A stretch of DNA of 64,000 nt from CADCTB01 sp964479465. Its GTDB lineage: Bacteria > Actinomycetota > Acidimicrobiia > Acidimicrobiales > AC-14. Below are positions 24,673 to 34,314 of this stretch, piece by piece. How positions within the stretch are numbered: the first letter of the stretch is position 1; each line of letters opens with the position of its first letter. Under the pieces are notes generated by a model. The model made no database searches. It worked only from the letters and a program-made list of their open reading frames with translations, and had not been told where the DNA came from. Position numbers and translations under genes: made by a program. Where the stretch lies: the NCBI GenBank assembly GCA_964479465.1, contig CAYZMG010000006.1, forward strand, positions 48,006 through 112,005, read 5' to 3'.

Positions 24673-26306
24673 CCTCCACCTCGAACGACGCGGCAGCCGT
24701 TACGAACAGCTCCGGCGCCAACCTCAACTTCAACGCGGATGACATCACCGCCGTCCTGCGCAAGCACATGGAGGGCTACAAGCCCAGCCTCGAGCGCCAG
24801 CAGGTCGGCCAGATCATCGAGGTCGGCGACGGCATCGCCCGTATCTCGGGCCTGCCGACCACCTCGGTCAACGAGCTGCTCGAGTTCGAGGGCGGCACGC
24901 TCGGCCTGGCCCTGAACCTCGACGAGGAGTCCATCGGCGCCGTCGTCCTGGGCGAGATCGGCAGCATCGAGGACGGCCAGGCCGTCAGCGCCACCGGTCG
25001 CATCCTCTCCGTGCCCGTCGGCGACGGCCTGCTCGGGCGGGTCGTCGACGCCCTCGGCCAGCCCCTCGACGGCAAGGGCCCGATCAACACCACCGAGACC
25101 CGCCGCCTCGAGATCCAGGCTCCCGGCGTGATCGACCGCCAGCCGGTGAAGGAACCCCTCCAGACCGGCATCAAATCCATCGACGCAATGACCCCGGTGG
25201 GCCGGGGCCAGCGCGAGCTGATCATCGGCGACCGCAAGACGGGCAAGACCGCCGTCGCCGTCGACACGATCATCAACCAGAAGGGCCAGGGGGTGAAGTG
25301 CATCTACGTCGCCATCGGCCAGAAGAACTCCACCGTGGCCGAGGTGGTCGCCGCCCTCGAGGAGTACGGCGCCATGGAGTACACGGTCGTCGTCAACGCC
25401 CCCTCGGGCGAGCCCGCCCCCTTCAAGTACCTCGCCCCCTACTCCGGCGCGGCCATGGGCTCGCACTGGATGGAGGCCGGCGACGCCGCCCTCGTGGTCT
25501 ACGACGACCTCTCCAAGCAGGCCGAGGCGTACCGCCAGCTCTCGCTGCTGCTGCGCCGGCCCCCGGGTCGCGAGGCCTACCCCGGCGACGTCTTCTACCT
25601 CCACAGCCGGCTGCTCGAGCGCTCGGCCAAGCTCTCAAAGGAGCTCGGCGGCGGCTCGCTGACCGCCCTGCCCATCATCGAGACCAAAGAGGGCGACGTC
25701 TCCGCCTACATCCCGACCAACGTGATCTCGATCACTGACGGCCAGATCTATCTCCAGACCGACCTCTTCCGCTCCGGCGTGCGGCCGGCGGTCGACGTGG
25801 GCATCTCGGTCTCCCGGGTGGGCGGCTCGGCCCAGATCAAGGCCATGAAGTCGGTGGCCGGCACGCTCAAGCTCGACCTGGCCCAGTTCCGCGAGCTCGA
25901 GGCGTTCGCCTCCTTCGGCTCCGAGCTCGACAAGCTCTCCCAGGCCCAGCTCGACCGGGGCTACAAGCTCACCGAGCTGCTCAAGCAGGGCCTGCACTCG
26001 CCCCTCAAGGTCGAGGAGCAGGTCGTCTCCATCTACGCCGGCACCAAGGGGTACCTCGACGACATCCCCACCTCCGACGTGGGCCGGTTCGAGGCCGAGC
26101 TGCTCGAGGAGTTCCGCAGCCGCTACTCCGACCTCATGAACGAGATCCGGGACTCGGGCGCGCTGCCGGACGACGCCAAGATGAAGGCGGCCATGGAGGG
26201 CTTCAAGGACCGGTTCCGGCCCACCGAGGCCGGCGTCGACAAGAAGGCGGACGCCAAGAAGTCCGATAAGACCGTGGAGATGGACACCAAGGCCGAGGGG
26301 CACTAG
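24669..26306 (+). CDS. atpA: ATP synthase F1 subunit alpha
   Basis: 545 residues. Non-catalytic nucleotide-binding subunit. P-loop GDRKTGKT near 187-194, the VAIGQKNSTVAEVV segment, the PYSGAAMGSHWM segment and the arginine-finger region SVSRVGGSAQIKAMK. The C-terminal tail after the helical domain is Lys/Asp-rich and about 30 residues longer than in E. coli (KKADAKKSDK), as in other actinobacteria. Confidence 0.97.
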   Translation: MTSTSNDAAAVTNSSGANLNFNADDITAVLRKHMEGYKPSLERQQVGQIIEVGDGIARISGLPTTSVNELLEFEGGTLGLALNLDEESIGAVVLGEIGSIEDGQAVSATGRILSVPVGDGLLGRVVDALGQPLDGKGPINTTETRRLEIQAPGVIDRQPVKEPLQTGIKSIDAMTPVGRGQRELIIGDRKTGKTAVAVDTIINQKGQGVKCIYVAIGQKNSTVAEVVAALEEYGAMEYTVVVNAPSGEPAPFKYLAPYSGAAMGSHWMEAGDAALVVYDDLSKQAEAYRQLSLLLRRPPGREAYPGDVFYLHSRLLERSAKLSKELGGGSLTALPIIETKEGDVSAYIPTNVISITDGQIYLQTDLFRSGVRPAVDVGISVSRVGGSAQIKAMKSVAGTLKLDLAQFRELEAFASFGSELDKLSQAQLDRGYKLTELLKQGLHSPLKVEEQVVSIYAGTKGYLDDIPTSDVGRFEAELLEEFRSRYSDLMNEIRDSGALPDDAKMKAAMEGFKDRFRPTEAGVDKKADAKKSDKTVEMDTKAEGH

Positions 26307-26309
26307 CCC

Positions 26310-27308
26310 GTGGCCAGTGGGCAGGAGCGCGTCCTCCGCCGCCGTATCAAGAGCATCCAGTCCACCAAGAAGATCACCCGGGCCATGGAGTTGATCGCGG
26401 CCAGCCGCATCGTCAAGGCCCAGCAACGGGTCGCCGCGGCACGGCCGTACTCCGAGCAGATCACCGCGGTCATGGGCAACCTGGCCGCCGGCGGCGCCGG
26501 CCTCGACCACCCGCTCTTGCAGGAGCGCGATCCCGTCCGCAAGGTCGGCTTCATCGTCATCAGCGCCGACCGCGGTCTGGCCGGCGCCTACAACTCCACC
26601 GTCATCCGCACCGGTGAGCGGGCCCTGATGGCTCACCAGGCCGAAGGTCGGGACTACGAGCTCACCCTGTCGGGCAAGAAGGCCGAGGGCTACTTCCGCT
26701 ACCGCGACTACCGCATCGGGGACTCCTTCTCCGGCTACGCCGAGGTTCCCACCTACGAGGACGCCCGCCGGGTGGCCCAGGCCGCCATGGAGCGCTACGA
26801 GCGGGGCTCGGGCGAAGAGGGCGGCACCGACCAGGTGGAGCTGATCTACACCCGCTTCCTCTCCATGGGCACCCAGAAGGTGGTCAACGTCCGCCTCCTG
26901 CCCCTGGAGCGCGAGGCCATCGAGGACGCGGCGGCCGGCGGCGACGGCCCCCAGGCGGCGTACGAGTTCGAGCCCGAGCCCGGCCAGATCCTCGAGCGCC
27001 TGCTGCCCCGCTACGTCGAGGGCCGCGTCTTCGCGGCGATGCTCGACGCCGCCGCCAGCGAGCAGGCCGCCCGCCAGCGGGCCATGAAGGCGGCCACCGA
27101 CAACGCCGAAGAGCTGATCAAGAACCTGGCGACGGTGGCCAACAAGGTCCGCCAGGCCGGTATCACTACCGAGATCATGGAGATAGTGGGCGGGGCCGAG
27201 GCGCTGCGATTAGCCAAGACCGGCGGCAAGGTCGAGTACTTCCCGGAGACCGTCCTCAGCCGCGACATCCTCGTCGACCACCTCGACCGTTCAGGAGCAT
27301 ATAGATGA
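26310..27308 (+). CDS. atpG: ATP synthase F1 subunit gamma
   Basis: 332 residues from GTG 26310. Central rotor shaft. N-terminal coiled coil LRRRIKSIQSTKKITRAMELIAASRI, the Rossmann-like middle VGFIVISADRGLAGAYNS, and C-terminal helix RQRAMKAATDNAEELI. An insertion around residues 205-230 (EDAAAGGDGPQAAYEFEPEP) resembles the gamma loop extension of actinobacteria. The conserved helix is followed by an unusually long tail (ITTEIMEIVGGAEALRLAK...). Its stop overlaps the micro-gene start by ATGA. Confidence 0.93.
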   Translation: MASGQERVLRRRIKSIQSTKKITRAMELIAASRIVKAQQRVAAARPYSEQITAVMGNLAAGGAGLDHPLLQERDPVRKVGFIVISADRGLAGAYNSTVIRTGERALMAHQAEGRDYELTLSGKKAEGYFRYRDYRIGDSFSGYAEVPTYEDARRVAQAAMERYERGSGEEGGTDQVELIYTRFLSMGTQKVVNVRLLPLEREAIEDAAAGGDGPQAAYEFEPEPGQILERLLPRYVEGRVFAAMLDAAASEQAARQRAMKAATDNAEELIKNLATVANKVRQAGITTEIMEIVGGAEALRLAKTGGKVEYFPETVLSRDILVDHLDRSGAYR

Positions 27309-27381
27309 GTGAGCCGAAGGCGAACGACCAGACAAGCACAGTGTCCCGCTCAGCGGGGCAGCCGCCGAAGGCGGTGGCCCG

Positions 27382-27385
<4 letters not shown>
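27305..27385 (+). CDS. 26-codon micro-gene between atpG and atpD
   Basis: 26 codons, beginning MSEPKAND and ending RSAGQPPKAVAR. The ATG overlaps the atpG stop by 4 nt, and its TGA overlaps the atpD ATG by 4 nt. Aligned without gaps, 58 of 81 bases match the micro-gene at 43761-43841 by hand count. Twelve of 26 residues match, including RSAG.PP.A..R. No known protein family is recognised. It may encode a microprotein or serve only as a translational linker keeping atpD output tied to atpG; both are inference. Confidence 0.6.
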
Positions 27386-28830
<1,445 letters not shown>

Positions 28831-28846
28831 TGACGCTGACTCTCAG

Positions 28847-29224
28847 ATGACATTGCAGGTGGAGTTGGTGTCGCCCGAGCGCATCCTCTACTCGGGCGAG
28901 GCCGACATGGTGATCTGCCGTACCGTCGCCGGCGGCGAGGTGGCCTTCCTCACCGGCCACGCCCCGTTCCTGGCCGCGCTGGAGACCGGCGTGGTGCGGG
29001 TGAAGACCGGCTCGGGCGAGGAGGTCGCCGCCGTGCACGGCGGCTTCGTGGAGGTCCGCGACAACCGGGTGATCATCCTGTCCGACATCGCCGAGCTGGC
29101 CAAGGACATCGACGTCTCCCGGGCCGAGAAGGCCAAGAGCGAGGCCACCGGCGACGAAGAGGACGCCGTCGAGGCTCGCAAGCGGGCCGACGCCCGCCTC
29201 GACGCCGCCAAACGCGCCAGCTAG
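28847..29224 (+). CDS. atpC: ATP synthase F1 subunit epsilon
   Basis: 125 residues from ATG 28847, 16 nt after atpD. N-terminal beta sandwich (LQVELVSPERILYSGEADM, GHAPFLAALETGVVRV, HGGFVEVRDNRVIILSD) and a short C-terminal Lys/Arg/Ala helix. Last gene of the operon; a long palindrome starts 4 nt after the stop. Confidence 0.93.
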   Translation: MTLQVELVSPERILYSGEADMVICRTVAGGEVAFLTGHAPFLAALETGVVRVKTGSGEEVAAVHGGFVEVRDNRVIILSDIAELAKDIDVSRAEKAKSEATGDEEDAVEARKRADARLDAAKRAS

Positions 29225-29227
29225 ACC

Positions 29228-29276
29228 GTTCTTTGTCGGCTGATGTACCTCTGAGGTACATGAGCCGACAAAGAAC
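29228..29276. terminator. Long intergenic palindrome after atpC
   Basis: Arms of 24 bp (29228-29251 and 29253-29276) around a single central T, with one mismatch. The centre is GTACCTC-T-GAGGTAC. There is no U-run after it, so it is not a textbook intrinsic terminator. The same centre, with different arms, lies at 48165-48211. Confidence 0.6.
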
Positions 29277-29324
29277 CGTTTGTCTCACCCGGACTGGCAC
29301 GCTGGACGGCGTGAGCAGGCTGGC

Positions 29325-30128
29325 GTGCCCCGCGTGAGGCTGGGCGTCGCCCTGCTCCTACCCCCGCCGTTCGACGCCGAGGTCGACGGGATGCGCCGGG
29401 CGCTGGGCGACGGGACGCTTGGGCGCATGCCGGCGCACCTCACCCTGGTGCCGCCCGTCAACGTGCGCGAGGACCGGCTCGGCGAGGCGCTGGCCGTCCT
29501 CCGGCGGGCGGCGGCGGCCACCCGCCCTTTCACTCTCAGGCTGGGCCCGCCGGCCACGTTCCTGCCCGACAACCCGACGCTGTTCCTCGCCGTCGCCGGC
29601 GACGTCGAGGCCCTGCGGAACCGGGTCTTCGTCGACCCGCTGGCCCGGCCGTTGACGTGGCCGTTCGTACCCCACGTGACGCTGGCCGACGAGGCCGATC
29701 CGGACAGTATCGCCGCCGCCTTGCCGGCGCTCGCCGACTACGCGGTCGACGTCACGTTCCACCGAGTCCACCTCCTGCGGGAGGGACCGGGTCGCGTGTG
29801 GGCTCCGATCGCGGATGCCATGTTTTCCCCGGCGGCGGTCATCGGCCGCGGCGGGCTCCCTGTCGAGATAGCCGTGACCCAGTCCGTCGGCCCCGAGGCT
29901 CGGGCCCTCGGCGGCACCGAGCGGTTGGTGGTGACCGCCCGGGCGGACGGGGTGGTCGCCGGCTACGCCGAGGGCTGGTGCCGGCCGCCGCGAGCACACC
30001 TTTCCTCGGTGGTGATGTCGCCCGAGCACGCCCACCTCGGCGTCGACCGTCACCTGCTGGCTGCGTTCCGGTCGGAGGCGGCGGCGAGAGGCTGCGGCGA
30101 GGTCACGATCGTGCCCGACGTGGGGTAA
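29325..30128 (+). CDS. 2H phosphoesterase (LigT-like) fused to a GNAT-like domain
   Basis: About 267 residues from GTG 29325 (GTG 29334 and TTG 29280 are possible). The N-terminal domain has the two HxTx motifs of 2H phosphoesterases/2'-5' RNA ligases: HLTLV near residue 38 and HVTLA near residue 118. From about 175 the protein resembles a GNAT acetyltransferase (RLVVTARADGVVAGYAEGW, VVMSPEHAHLGVDRHLL, AAARGCGEVTI) but stops soon after beta5, and the pyrophosphate loop is degenerate. Likely a nucleic-acid or cyclic-phosphate hydrolase with an accessory domain; substrate unknown. Confidence 0.68.
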   Translation: MPRVRLGVALLLPPPFDAEVDGMRRALGDGTLGRMPAHLTLVPPVNVREDRLGEALAVLRRAAAATRPFTLRLGPPATFLPDNPTLFLAVAGDVEALRNRVFVDPLARPLTWPFVPHVTLADEADPDSIAAALPALADYAVDVTFHRVHLLREGPGRVWAPIADAMFSPAAVIGRGGLPVEIAVTQSVGPEARALGGTERLVVTARADGVVAGYAEGWCRPPRAHLSSVVMSPEHAHLGVDRHLLAAFRSEAAARGCGEVTIVPDVG

Positions 30129-30154
30129 CGTGAGATACGGCGAACGGCTTGCCG

Positions 30155-31249
30155 ATGACCGACGTGCGGACCAGACCCCCCCGAACCCTCCTCCTCGGCA
30201 TCACGGCCGTGCTGTGTTCTCTCCTGGTCGGGCCGACGGCCGGCGTGGCCCAGGTGGGCCCGCCGGTTACGACCACCACCATCGCGGCTCAGCCGACGAC
30301 AACCGTGCCCCCGACCACCGCCCCTCCCACAACGGTGACACCCACCACCGCGCCGGAGACCAAGCTGATTCCGGTCCCGCAGAACACCGTCCTCGATCCC
30401 GCCAACCCCGGCCCGGCCCCGTCGACGACCAAGCCGGGCGACGCAGTCACGTCCAACACCGTCCCGCGGGCCAGCCTCAGCGCCGGCCAGGCCGACGCAT
30501 TCGTACGTGACCAGGCGCGCACCGCGGCCAGCTCCACCGCCCCCTTGGTCGAGGCGCTCCGGCCCCTCCAGAACCTGGGGATGACCGCGGAGGAGGCGCT
30601 CGCTCTCGGCATGGGGCGGTTCCCCGTCCTCGGCCTGGCCAACTGGAACGACGACTGGCTGGACTACCGGGCCGGCCCGCCCGTCCACGCCCACCAGGGC
30701 ACCGACGTGTTTTCCGCCTTCGATACCCCCGTGCGCTCCCCGGTCGACGGTACCGTGCGCTTCGAGGACGCCGGCCTCGGGGGCAAGGGCGCCTTCGTGA
30801 CCGCGCCCGACGGCACCTACTACTACATGGCCCACCTGAACAGCTTCCACGCCGACCTGCGCAGCGGGGCCACGGTCAAGGAGGGCCAGGTCATCGGGTA
30901 CAACGGTGACAGCGGGAACGCCAGGGGCGGCGCCCCCCACGTGCACTTCGAGATCCATCCCGGCGGAGGGGCGGCAGTCAACCCCAAGCCGTTCCTCGAC
31001 GCCTGGCTGCAACAGGCGATCGATCAGGCGCCGGCGCTGATCGCGTCATTCCAACCCAAGCCGGCGGAGGGTGCCGCCGAGACCATCGACGGCGGCGTTC
31101 CCCAGATCCTGATGACGACCGGCCTCACCCGCCGGTTCTCGGCGCCGGCCTTGACGGCCCCCCACCGCGAGCGGCCGGCGGAGGACTTCAACCGGGCCGT
31201 GCTCGGCCCGCTGACGCCCAATGCGCTGGCGCCCCTGCTCACTCCCTGA
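30155..31249 (+). CDS. Secreted M23 (LytM) family peptidoglycan endopeptidase
   Basis: 364 residues from ATG 30155. A signal peptide (LLLGITAVLCSLLVG...VAQ), then a Thr/Pro-rich linker (TTTVPPTTAPPTTVTP). The M23 domain has the zinc ligands in HQGTDVFS (His near 180) and HVHFEIHPGG (near 262), and the GKGAFVTAPDGTYYYMAHLNS core. It probably cleaves peptidoglycan cross-bridges or activates amidases during wall growth. Monocistronic; the downstream gap carries a repeat. Confidence 0.85.
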   Translation: MTDVRTRPPRTLLLGITAVLCSLLVGPTAGVAQVGPPVTTTTIAAQPTTTVPPTTAPPTTVTPTTAPETKLIPVPQNTVLDPANPGPAPSTTKPGDAVTSNTVPRASLSAGQADAFVRDQARTAASSTAPLVEALRPLQNLGMTAEEALALGMGRFPVLGLANWNDDWLDYRAGPPVHAHQGTDVFSAFDTPVRSPVDGTVRFEDAGLGGKGAFVTAPDGTYYYMAHLNSFHADLRSGATVKEGQVIGYNGDSGNARGGAPHVHFEIHPGGGAAVNPKPFLDAWLQQAIDQAPALIASFQPKPAEGAAETIDGGVPQILMTTGLTRRFSAPALTAPHRERPAEDFNRAVLGPLTPNALAPLLTP

Positions 31250-31254
31250 CATTT

Positions 31255-31334
31255 CCTGCGATGCGCCGGCCGCATGGCGGCCGGCGCGTTCCTCCTACCG
31301 CCGAAGCAGCTCGCTTCGCTCGGTGCTCCGGCGG
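31255..31334. repeat. GC-rich intergenic hairpin repeat (family copy 4)
   Basis: GCCGGCCGC-ATG-GCGGCCGGC hairpin, then CGTTCCTCCT (also in copy 3) and CAGCTCGCTTCGCTCGG, close to the core of the other copies. It lies in the convergent gap between the M23 gene and glpX. Confidence 0.5.
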
Positions 31335-32330
31335 TTAGTCGAAGTCGACGGCGGAGAACTGGGCGATCTTGTGCAGCGGGTGGCGGGCGCTGATGCTGCG
31401 CACGGTGCCGGACTTCGACCGCATGACGAGGGATTGGGTAGTCGCGCCCTGGCCGTCGTAGTGCACGCCGCGCAGTAGCTCGCCGTCGGTGACGCCGGTG
31501 GCGGCGAAGAAGCAGTTGTCGCCGGCGACCAGATCGTTGGTGTGGAGCACCTGGTCGAGGTCGAGTCCGGCGGCGAGCACGGCCTCGCGCTCTTCGTCAC
31601 TGCGGGGAGCGAGGCGGGCCTGGATCTCCCCGCCCATGCACTTCAGAGCCGCGGCACTGATGACGCCCTCGGGCGTGCCGCCCACACCGAAGAGGATGTC
31701 GGCGCCGGACTCCGGCCAACCGGTGGAGATGGCGCCGGCGACGTCGCCGTCCTGGATCAAGCGGATACGGGCACCCGCGGCGCGGACCTCGGCGATGAGG
31801 TCGTCGTGGCGGGGGCGGTGGAGGATGACCGCGGTCATGTCGCGCACCGACTTCTTCAGCGCCGACGCTACGGCCTTGAGGTTGTCGGTGGCTGACTGGG
31901 TGATGTCGATCGACCCGGCCGCCGCGGCCCCGACGGCCAGCTTGTCCATGTAGAACGCGGGCCCCGGGTTGTACATCGTGCCCCGGGGGCTGACCGCAAT
32001 CACGCACAGGGCGTTGCCCCGGCCCAGGGCGGTGAGGGTCGTGCCCTCCAGCGGGTCCACGGCGATGTCGGTCTCGGGCTGCGAGCCGTCGCCCACGTGC
32101 TCGCCGTTGTAAAGCATGGGCGCATCGTCCTTCGCGCCCTCGCCGATGACGATGATGCCGTCCATCTGCACCGTCGAGAGGATGACGCGCATGGCCTCGG
32201 TGGCCGCCCCGTCGGCCCCCTCTTTGTCGCCGCGGCCCATCCAGCGGGCGGATGCCAAGGCCGCGGCCTCGGTCACCCGGACCAGTTCCATGGCCAGGTT
32301 GCGGTCGGGGGGCTGGGGCTGAGCGCTCAT
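31335..32330 (-). CDS. glpX: Class II fructose-1,6-bisphosphatase
   Basis: 331 residues from ATG 32330; TAGGGT lies 7 nt upstream. Hydrolyses fructose 1,6-bisphosphate in gluconeogenesis. Signature segments: ARWMGRGDKEGADGAA, IVIGEGAKDDAPMLYNGE, the metal site DIAVDPLEGTTLTA, and GGTPEGVISAAALKCMGG. The gene feeds hexose phosphate toward the glycogen genes downstream on the map. It starts close to the divergent zinc-ribbon gene. Confidence 0.96.
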   Translation of the reverse strand: MSAQPQPPDRNLAMELVRVTEAAALASARWMGRGDKEGADGAATEAMRVILSTVQMDGIIVIGEGAKDDAPMLYNGEHVGDGSQPETDIAVDPLEGTTLTALGRGNALCVIAVSPRGTMYNPGPAFYMDKLAVGAAAAGSIDITQSATDNLKAVASALKKSVRDMTAVILHRPRHDDLIAEVRAAGARIRLIQDGDVAGAISTGWPESGADILFGVGGTPEGVISAAALKCMGGEIQARLAPRSDEEREAVLAAGLDLDQVLHTNDLVAGDNCFFAATGVTDGELLRGVHYDGQGATTQSLVMRSKSGTVRSISARHPLHKIAQFSAVDFD

Positions 32331-32390
32331 AAAGCGCACCCTATCTCGACGGCTGTGGGGGTCGCCCAGTCGGCGCTACGCTCGCCGGCC

Positions 32391-32414
32391 ATGACACGTT
32401 GGGGGAGTCGATGA
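32391..32414 (+). CDS. Seven-residue leader peptide candidate
   Basis: ATG 32391 encodes MTRWGSR and stops at a TGA that overlaps the next ATG (32411) by 4 nt. TACGCT at 32377-32382 ends 8 nt upstream, so the leader would be at the 5' end of a leaderless transcript. It also contains GGGGGAG, the Shine-Dalgarno site of the next gene. Confidence 0.4.
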   Translation: MTRWGSR

Positions 32415-33031
32415 TCATCCACTGCCCCCGGTGCGGCGCCCCGTTCCCCGAGGAGATCCGTGGGGACTGGCTGGAGTCCAGCCTGCGCTGCGCCGACTGC
32501 GCGGTGCTGGTCACCGATCCCCCGCTGATGCTGGCCATGGGCAATGACGAGGACGAGGTCGACTACGACCTGGGCGATTGGTTGCCGGCGGAGCGCAGCG
32601 CGGCCACGGCGGCCCTGGTGGAGGTCGACATCCCCTACCGGTGGGAAGGGGGCCTGGTGCTGGTCGTGCCGGCGGTCACCGAGGAGGAGGTGGATCTGCT
32701 CCTCGACGAGCTGGAAGAGGTCGAGGAGCTTGAGGAGGACGGGGGCACTGTCGACGGTGGGGCCATGGCGCAGGAGGCCATGGGTGACCTGTTCGTCGCC
32801 GCCGACCGGCTCCAGCACGACCCCCTCGACGACAAGATGGCGGCGGACCTGCTCATGGCCGCCGGCACGGTGTCGGTTTCGGGGCCGCCGTACGGCATCG
32901 AGCGCCCGGTGTGGCGCCGGATCCAGGAGCTGGCCTCGGCGCTGGCCACCGATCTGGAGGAGGTCGCGGACGAGGGAACGGTGGCCGGCGATGCCCGGGC
33001 GCTTCGCGAATACCTGCGCGACCTGGTGTAG
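32411..33031 (+). CDS. Zinc-ribbon acidic protein of unknown function
   Basis: 206 residues. N-terminal CPRCG...CADC (residues 5-32) forms a zinc-ribbon-like element. A very acidic middle follows (DEDEVDYD, ELEEVEELEED), then a helical C-terminal half with no recognised motif. GGGGGAG lies just before the ATG. It may be co-transcribed with the J-domain gene 10 nt downstream. Confidence 0.65.
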   Translation: MIIHCPRCGAPFPEEIRGDWLESSLRCADCAVLVTDPPLMLAMGNDEDEVDYDLGDWLPAERSAATAALVEVDIPYRWEGGLVLVVPAVTEEEVDLLLDELEEVEELEEDGGTVDGGAMAQEAMGDLFVAADRLQHDPLDDKMAADLLMAAGTVSVSGPPYGIERPVWRRIQELASALATDLEEVADEGTVAGDARALREYLRDLV

Positions 33032-33040
33032 TCCCCACCG

Positions 33041-33757
33041 ATGCTCCTGGCCGAGATCGAGATCCGCCACTCGCGCGCCGTGGCCCCAACGCGCCGGGTC
33101 GCCCTGGGTCCGTACTGGTTGCCCACGGAGCCGTCGCCCGGCTACGGAGGCATACTTCTCGGCGGCATCGTCGCCGCCCACCTCGCCGACTCTGGCGAGG
33201 AGCTCCGTGAGGAGTTCATGGGACTGCTCGACGACCTGGAGGTCGGCCGGCGTATCGCTCAGCCCCGGCTGCGCCACCGTTTCCAGGTCGACGTGGTGGG
33301 TCTGGACCGGAGCCGTCACAAGTTGGTCGGCAAGGCGGGGAGCGACGACCTCGGCGACATCCGGTTCGAGCTCCAGGGTGACGGTCGTCCGGTGCCGCAG
33401 ATACTGGGCGCGGCCTACGCCGCCGGCCGCCTTCACCCCGACGCCCAACCGCGGGTCTTCGCTGCCATGCGCAAGGCCGCCGGGTGGGAGGACGGCCCGA
33501 GCCCGCAGCTGGCCCGGTTCCTGACCGACCTCAACAACGTGACGCCGACGTGGTGGCGGAAGTTCTCGACCGACGAGCGCTGGGCGTTGGAAGTGCTCGG
33601 GTTCGGGCCCGACGAGGAGCAGCCGGGCCGTGAGGAGGTCCAGCAACGGTTCCGGACACTGCTGCGCGAGTCGCACCCTGATCACGGCGCCGAGCACGAG
33701 GGCGCCGGCCAACGCATCCTCGAGTTGACCGAAGCCCGCCGTATATTGCTGCCGTGA
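33041..33757 (+). CDS. Protein with C-terminal J domain
   Basis: 238 residues. Residues 1-170 match no family I recognise. The last 60 residues look like a J domain: ALEVLGF as helix I region, VQQRFRTLLRESHPDHG with the HPD motif, and a final helix RILELTEARRILL. J domains stimulate Hsp70 ATPase; here it is at the C-terminus with a novel N-terminal part, which may select the client. The end overlaps the next gene by GTGA. Confidence 0.7.
   Translation: MLLAEIEIRHSRAVAPTRRVALGPYWLPTEPSPGYGGILLGGIVAAHLADSGEELREEFMGLLDDLEVGRRIAQPRLRHRFQVDVVGLDRSRHKLVGKAGSDDLGDIRFELQGDGRPVPQILGAAYAAGRLHPDAQPRVFAAMRKAAGWEDGPSPQLARFLTDLNNVTPTWWRKFSTDERWALEVLGFGPDEEQPGREEVQQRFRTLLRESHPDHGAEHEGAGQRILELTEARRILLP
33742..33747 (+). 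promoter_or_regulatory. Putative leaderless -10 (KANL3/Tex30-like hydrolase)
   Basis: TATATT ends 6 nt before GTG 33754, inside the end of the upstream gene, so this gene may have its own transcript besides the GTGA coupling. Confidence 0.45.
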
Positions 33758-34314
33758 CGAAGCTCGCGGTGCTGCTCACCCCCGGCGCCAGCGCCACCAA
33801 GGACCACCCGTCGCTGGTGGTGATCGACGGCGAGCTCGAAGCCGCCGGCGTCGCCGTCGCCCGCATCGACCTGCCGTCGTCGCGACCGGGGCCGAAGGTG
33901 CACAAGGCCATCGCCGAGGGCGCCGGCGCCTTGGCGGCGCGGGCCGGCGTGGCGCCGGCGGACATCGTCCTCGGGGGCCGGTCGTTCGGCGGCCGCATGT
34001 GCTCGATGGCCGCCGCCGACGGCGTGCCCGCCCTCGGCCTCGCCCTCCTCAGCTACCCGCTGCATCCCCCCGGGCGGCCCGAGCAGCTCCGCACCGAGCA
34101 CTTCCCCCGCCTGACGATGCCGTGTCTGTTCGTCTCCGGCACCCACGACGCCTTCGGCACGCCCGCCGAGCTTGAGGCTGCCTCGGCGGCCATCCCCGGC
34201 CCGGTCACCCACGTCTGGATCAACGGTGGCGACCACGGCATGGGCCGGCACAACCGCGGCGTCGCCCTCGAGGTCAGGGACTGGGTCCTGGCGCTGGCCG
34301 GTCCTCGGGATTGA
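33754..34314 (+). CDS. Alpha/beta hydrolase, KANL3/Tex30-like
   Basis: 186 residues from GTG 33754. Compact alpha/beta hydrolase: LLTPGASATKDHPSL at the N-terminus, nucleophile elbow GGRSFGGRM (Ser near 92), acid strand CLFVSGTHDAFG and catalytic His in GGDHGMGR. This group includes small dienelactone-hydrolase-like proteins; the substrate is unknown. The 3' end overlaps the convergent MFS gene by 41 nt. Confidence 0.75.
   Translation: MTKLAVLLTPGASATKDHPSLVVIDGELEAAGVAVARIDLPSSRPGPKVHKAIAEGAGALAARAGVAPADIVLGGRSFGGRMCSMAAADGVPALGLALLSYPLHPPGRPEQLRTEHFPRLTMPCLFVSGTHDAFGTPAELEAASAAIPGPVTHVWINGGDHGMGRHNRGVALEVRDWVLALAGPRD

Noticed and set aside
29228..29276. Palindrome as a tRNA or other structured RNA gene
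   Set aside because: It is a simple two-arm hairpin with no cloverleaf or conserved RNA-gene features.
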